A DNA stretch of 9,676 nucleotides, from NCBI GenBank assembly GCA_002297865.1, contig DBKX01000436.1:1-9676 (forward strand), in the 5' to 3' direction. Under the pieces are notes generated by a model. That model searched no databases, was not told the DNA's origin, and saw only the letters and a list, made by a program, of their open reading frames with translations. Positions 7,433 through 9,676 of the stretch are shown in pieces. Position numbers and translations under genes: made by a program. Within the stretch, counting starts at the first letter, position 1. Every line of letters begins with the position of its first letter. The stretch comes from Lachnoclostridium sp. UBA739 (GTDB lineage: Bacteria > Bacillota_A > Clostridia > Lachnospirales > Lachnospiraceae).

Positions 7433-8497
7433 TCCAACTACATTTTCAAATTCATAACTTAACAAATAATTTTTTGAAAAAACATTCAGATATAAAGACT
7501 CAGTTGCAGGTATTCCTGCTTCCACATCATAGACGGATGCTCCTCTTTCATCTGCCGCAATGACTCCCCGCGGCAATGGTTCATCCCATTCAGATATTAG
7601 ACTTTCTTCAGATTCTAACTTTGGTTCTTTCACTTGCCTCATAATCGCAACAAATTGAACACCACCAACTCGTTGACGAATGGTTCGTTTTTGTACTTTA
7701 CTAAAACTGTCTCCTGTTAATGTGTTGGCTCCAGAACCAGATATTGATTTTTGTGTTAAATAATTTCGAATGTAACTTTTATAGAGCTTATATTTTTTCC
7801 CTTGATACATTTTTTGTTCCGACAAATCTACAGAAACTTTTGTACCTGGCTTAACCCATCTTGTATTAGGGTATGTATCTGTTTCCATGATGTCTCCTGC
7901 AGATGTCTTGTATTGTATGCTTATGGGTTCATCTGGTGCTTTGTAAAGCACCTTAACATCAAAACGATCTCGAAAATCATCTGGATTTGCCCAGGCCTCC
8001 GCAGACGAAATTGCTGGCAAACTGTACTTTTTACTTCCGTAGTCTTTGCCATTATGAGTGACTTGGAAGATACCGTGGAGATATAAAATATCGTCATGTT
8101 TTATATCTCCCATTCCAGCTTTGACTAAGGCGGTGCTTACTACGGATTGGGGGATGGTGAAGGTGACGTAGACTTTTGAAGCACTTGCACGCTCATCTTT
8201 CCATTCATCTTTTAAGTAAACTACTGCATGCTCCATTCTAAGAGGATAACCACCATTTGCTTTTATTCCCGTTAAACATCGTTCTCTTGTGATAGAAAAA
8301 CCCACTGTTTTCCAACGTACACCTGATGTTGCTTTTGTATCAGTTGTTCTAAAAATTATTTTACCATCGTCAACTAAAGAAATATTTTCAGCTTTAATAC
8401 ACATTCCTTTAGAAAAAAATAATAGTATTATAAGTACTAATATATACTTTCTTATTACGATTCTCCTCTCCCTACGCTTGTAGTAATCTGTTATCAA
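7430..8497 (-). CDS. DUF5704-type protein, N-terminal fragment with signal peptide
   Basis: This is the front part of the interrupted secreted protein. The longest frame opens at TTG 8497-8495 (355 codons) and overlaps the SLH gene by 26 bases, but that TTG has no SD. The likelier start is ATA 8455-8453 (codon 15 of the frame). It lies seven bases after AGGAG and gives a textbook signal peptide, (M)RKYILVLIILLFF, with probable cleavage after CIKA. The first ATG in frame (8404-8402) would destroy the signal. After it come about 130 residues of beta-rich sequence. A stretch at about 190-245 (PISIQYKT, GDIMETDTYP, WVKPGTKVSVDL, KYKLYKSYI) resembles small surface-protein domains of the MucBP kind; this is a weak likeness. 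Then comes a linker to PLPRGVIAADERGASVYDVE and the stop after ENVVG. It directly follows the SLH gene, so the two are almost certainly one transcript. Function is unknown. Confidence 0.7.
   Translation of the reverse strand: MITDYYKRRERRIVIRKYILVLIILLFFSKGMCIKAENISLVDDGKIIFRTTDTKATSGVRWKTVGFSITRERCLTGIKANGGYPLRMEHAVVYLKDEWKDERASASKVYVTFTIPQSVVSTALVKAGMGDIKHDDILYLHGIFQVTHNGKDYGSKKYSLPAISSAEAWANPDDFRDRFDVKVLYKAPDEPISIQYKTSAGDIMETDTYPNTRWVKPGTKVSVDLSEQKMYQGKKYKLYKSYIRNYLTQKSISGSGANTLTGDSFSKVQKRTIRQRVGGVQFVAIMRQVKEPKLESEESLISEWDEPLPRGVIAADERGASVYDVEAGIPATESLYLNVFSKNYLLSYEFENVVG
8463..8467 (-). promoter_or_regulatory. Shine-Dalgarno site of the DUF5704-type gene, pointing at ATA
   Basis: AGGAG, within GGGAGAGGAG that begins at the last base of the SLH gene's TAG stop, is the only strong SD between the two genes. 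Its spacing of seven bases points to ATA 8455-8453, not to TTG 8497, which lies upstream of it. This SD is the main evidence that the annotated TTG is not the true start. Confidence 0.7.
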
Positions 8498-9676
8498 CTA
8501 CCGAATAATCATTTCCCAAGCTATAACCATTATAAGATCCAATTCCAATGTCAAAACAACATTCCTTCCATTTATTTTTCTGTAATTTCATAACATCTAA
8601 ATCATCACAATATATTAACCTCTGTGAATTAACATTTCCACTGCAAACTTTAAATTTTACATATACACGAATAAATTTAGTTCTACAATAATACAAACTA
8701 GACGGCTCCACCGTCACCCTAGCTCCCTTAACAACAATCTTATTCTTTTTCACCTGCCTAACATATTCCTTAATATCATCTGTTCGACTTTTATTCGTTT
8801 CTGCATCATCAAATACATAATACGTTTTTCTCAACTCATTAACCCATGATGAATCAATCGTACGATAGTCCACGTTAAAACGCATCTTCATATTCGTTTC
8901 TATCTTTTTGCACCAATTCATTAGATACTGTTCTTTGACTGTTTCCATTGTTGTGCCATTGTAAAATTTCATCTTACCAATCTGAACTGGGCTTGCAAAA
9001 TCCTCTAAGACAACTGGTTTTTTGTGAAAAACAGTTTTCTGATACTCAAACGTCCTCTCATAAAACCAATTCGGATACGTAGTCAAAATATAAGGATAAC
9101 TACTAGCATTTTTCGGAAGCTTTGTACTTCTAATTAACTGTCCATCCGGACTTATTGCTTTGCGCTTACTTTCCTTACAAAGCCGGTTCACATATGTCTT
9201 TGCTTCCGTCTCTGTCACTGTCTCCTTCCCCTTAAACTTCCTGCTCTGTACATAATACCCGTTCGAGTAACCAACCATGATTCCTTTGCAGTACATTTTT
9301 ATAACCGATGCTCTCGAAGCTTTTTTCATGGACTTTAAATCTGAGATTCGATTATAATCCCGTACCATTTCGTATTTCTTTTTATCATATGTAGAACCGT
9401 TCACCTTAACATCCATACGACACAAATAAATTGCGGCGCGCTCTTTTGTCAATTTCTTTGAAAGCTGTGCTTTGTCAACATCCTTAACAATTTTTTTCTT
9501 ACATGCTGCTTGAATAATTTCTGCTGTTGTGTCCTGCTGTTTCGATAGTTTCATTCCTCTCATTAGCAAAACGACAAACTTTCGTTCTGTGATGGAACCG
9601 GCTCCAACCACCCTATTAGACTTAACTTGTCCTATAAAAAAGCAGAATACAAGCATAAAAATAATAAGCCTTTTTT
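8472..9676 (-). CDS. Secreted protein with degenerate S-layer-homology repeats; 5' end just beyond window
   Basis: This is probably a cell-wall-associated surface protein. The first ATG in the window is 9656-9654, giving 394 residues, but the frame stays open to the edge and reads KRLIIF before that ATG. With MLVFCFFIG after it, this makes a classical signal peptide, so the real start is probably a codon or two outside. SLH-like repeats follow. ITERKFVVLLMRGM (22-35) begins the first. It continues through the helix around AACKKKIV (50-57) into LTKERAAIYLCRM (69-81). Another is ISDLKSM (104-110) to KGIMVGYSNGYY (124-135) and TETEAKTYVNRL (148-159). SLH domains typically bind pyruvylated wall polymers; the key binding residues look eroded here. 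Residues 177-394 match no family I know and end in a beta-rich region. Eleven cysteines are present, ten of them after the signal region, which is many for a secreted Firmicute protein. It is co-directional with, and immediately upstream of, the DUF5704-type gene, so a shared surface role is likely. Confidence 0.7.
   Translation of the reverse strand, partial: KRLIIFMLVFCFFIGQVKSNRVVGAGSITERKFVVLLMRGMKLSKQQDTTAEIIQAACKKKIVKDVDKAQLSKKLTKERAAIYLCRMDVKVNGSTYDKKKYEMVRDYNRISDLKSMKKASRASVIKMYCKGIMVGYSNGYYVQSRKFKGKETVTETEAKTYVNRLCKESKRKAISPDGQLIRSTKLPKNASSYPYILTTYPNWFYERTFEYQKTVFHKKPVVLEDFASPVQIGKMKFYNGTTMETVKEQYLMNWCKKIETNMKMRFNVDYRTIDSSWVNELRKTYYVFDDAETNKSRTDDIKEYVRQVKKNKIVVKGARVTVEPSSLYYCRTKFIRVYVKFKVCSGNVNSQRLIYCDDLDVMKLQKNKWKECCFDIGIGSYNGYSLGNDYSVVDNRLLQA

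Larger units (their letters stand above)
5288..8455 (-). pseudogene. DUF5704-type secreted protein gene interrupted by one in-frame TAG (full extent)
   Basis: Read in one frame from ATA 8455-8453 to TAA 5290-5288, this stretch is 1056 codons long with a single internal stop, TAG at 7430-7432. The frame does not shift. The 25 codons between the TAG and the first conventional start (GTG 7354-7352) translate as protein-like sequence, KEYQITFQKTYHLRWTELE and onward, with the strand-like alternation seen on both sides. The N-terminal piece has a signal peptide and the C-terminal piece has none. DUF5704-type proteins as I remember them run through this junction without a break. I infer one ancestral secreted protein of about 1055 residues with a nonsense change. 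Reaching TAG from a sense codon needs one substitution, for example from AAG, CAG, GAG, TGG or a tyrosine codon. The normal start is also altered to ATA. Alternatives are a sequencing error, stop-codon readthrough, or two genes using ATA starts. The DUF5704 assignment is from memory of the family, not from a search. Confidence 0.65.

Noticed and set aside
8495..8497. TTG as the true start of the N-terminal DUF5704 piece
   Set aside because: It lacks an SD, lies inside the previous gene, and adds a basic stretch before an already complete signal peptide. The strong SD lies downstream of it.
1..9676. CRISPR arrays, tRNA/rRNA genes, insertion sequences, phage or attachment sites
   Set aside because: I saw no repeated spacer-repeat units, cloverleaf-like genes, transposase motifs or terminal inverted repeats. 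Nearly all bases are accounted for by the genes listed.

Overview
The window reads as AT-rich chromosomal DNA from an endospore-forming Clostridia-type Firmicute, most likely Lachnospiraceae. The reasons are a spore protease gene (gpr), purine-rich Shine-Dalgarno (SD) sites, a degenerate SLH-type surface protein, and a large secreted protein that I recognise as the DUF5704 type common in Lachnospiraceae. All genes lie on the minus strand, so transcription runs from high to low coordinates. There is no gene-free stretch longer than 87 bases and no sign of RNA genes, mobile elements or CRISPR.

In transcription order, 9676-8472 encodes a secreted protein with degenerate S-layer-homology repeats and an unassigned C-terminal half; its first codons lie outside the window. 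Directly behind it, 8455-5288 encodes a secreted DUF5704-type protein of about 1055 codons. One in-frame TAG at 7430-7432 splits it into an N-terminal piece with a signal peptide (7430-8497 as an open frame) and a C-terminal piece (5288-7354 from the first conventional start, with coding character continuing to 7429). Its natural start also looks abnormal: the SD is followed at ideal spacing by ATA instead of ATG. The locus is either a recent pseudogene, a sequencing or assembly error, or a case of unusual translation. This is the most interesting part of the window.

After an 87-base gap with an extended -10 promoter come sbcD (5200-3968) and sbcC (3993-616), overlapping by 26 bases. They encode the Mre11/Rad50-like nuclease-ATPase that opens DNA hairpins and trims blocked ends. 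Then, after 58 bases, comes gpr (557-1, cut by the window edge), the protease that degrades small acid-soluble spore proteins (SASPs) at germination.

Functionally there are two blocks: a cell-surface pair (SLH protein plus DUF5704 protein) and a DNA repair/sporulation block (sbcDC, gpr). No convincing terminator separates them, but sbcD appears to have its own promoter.
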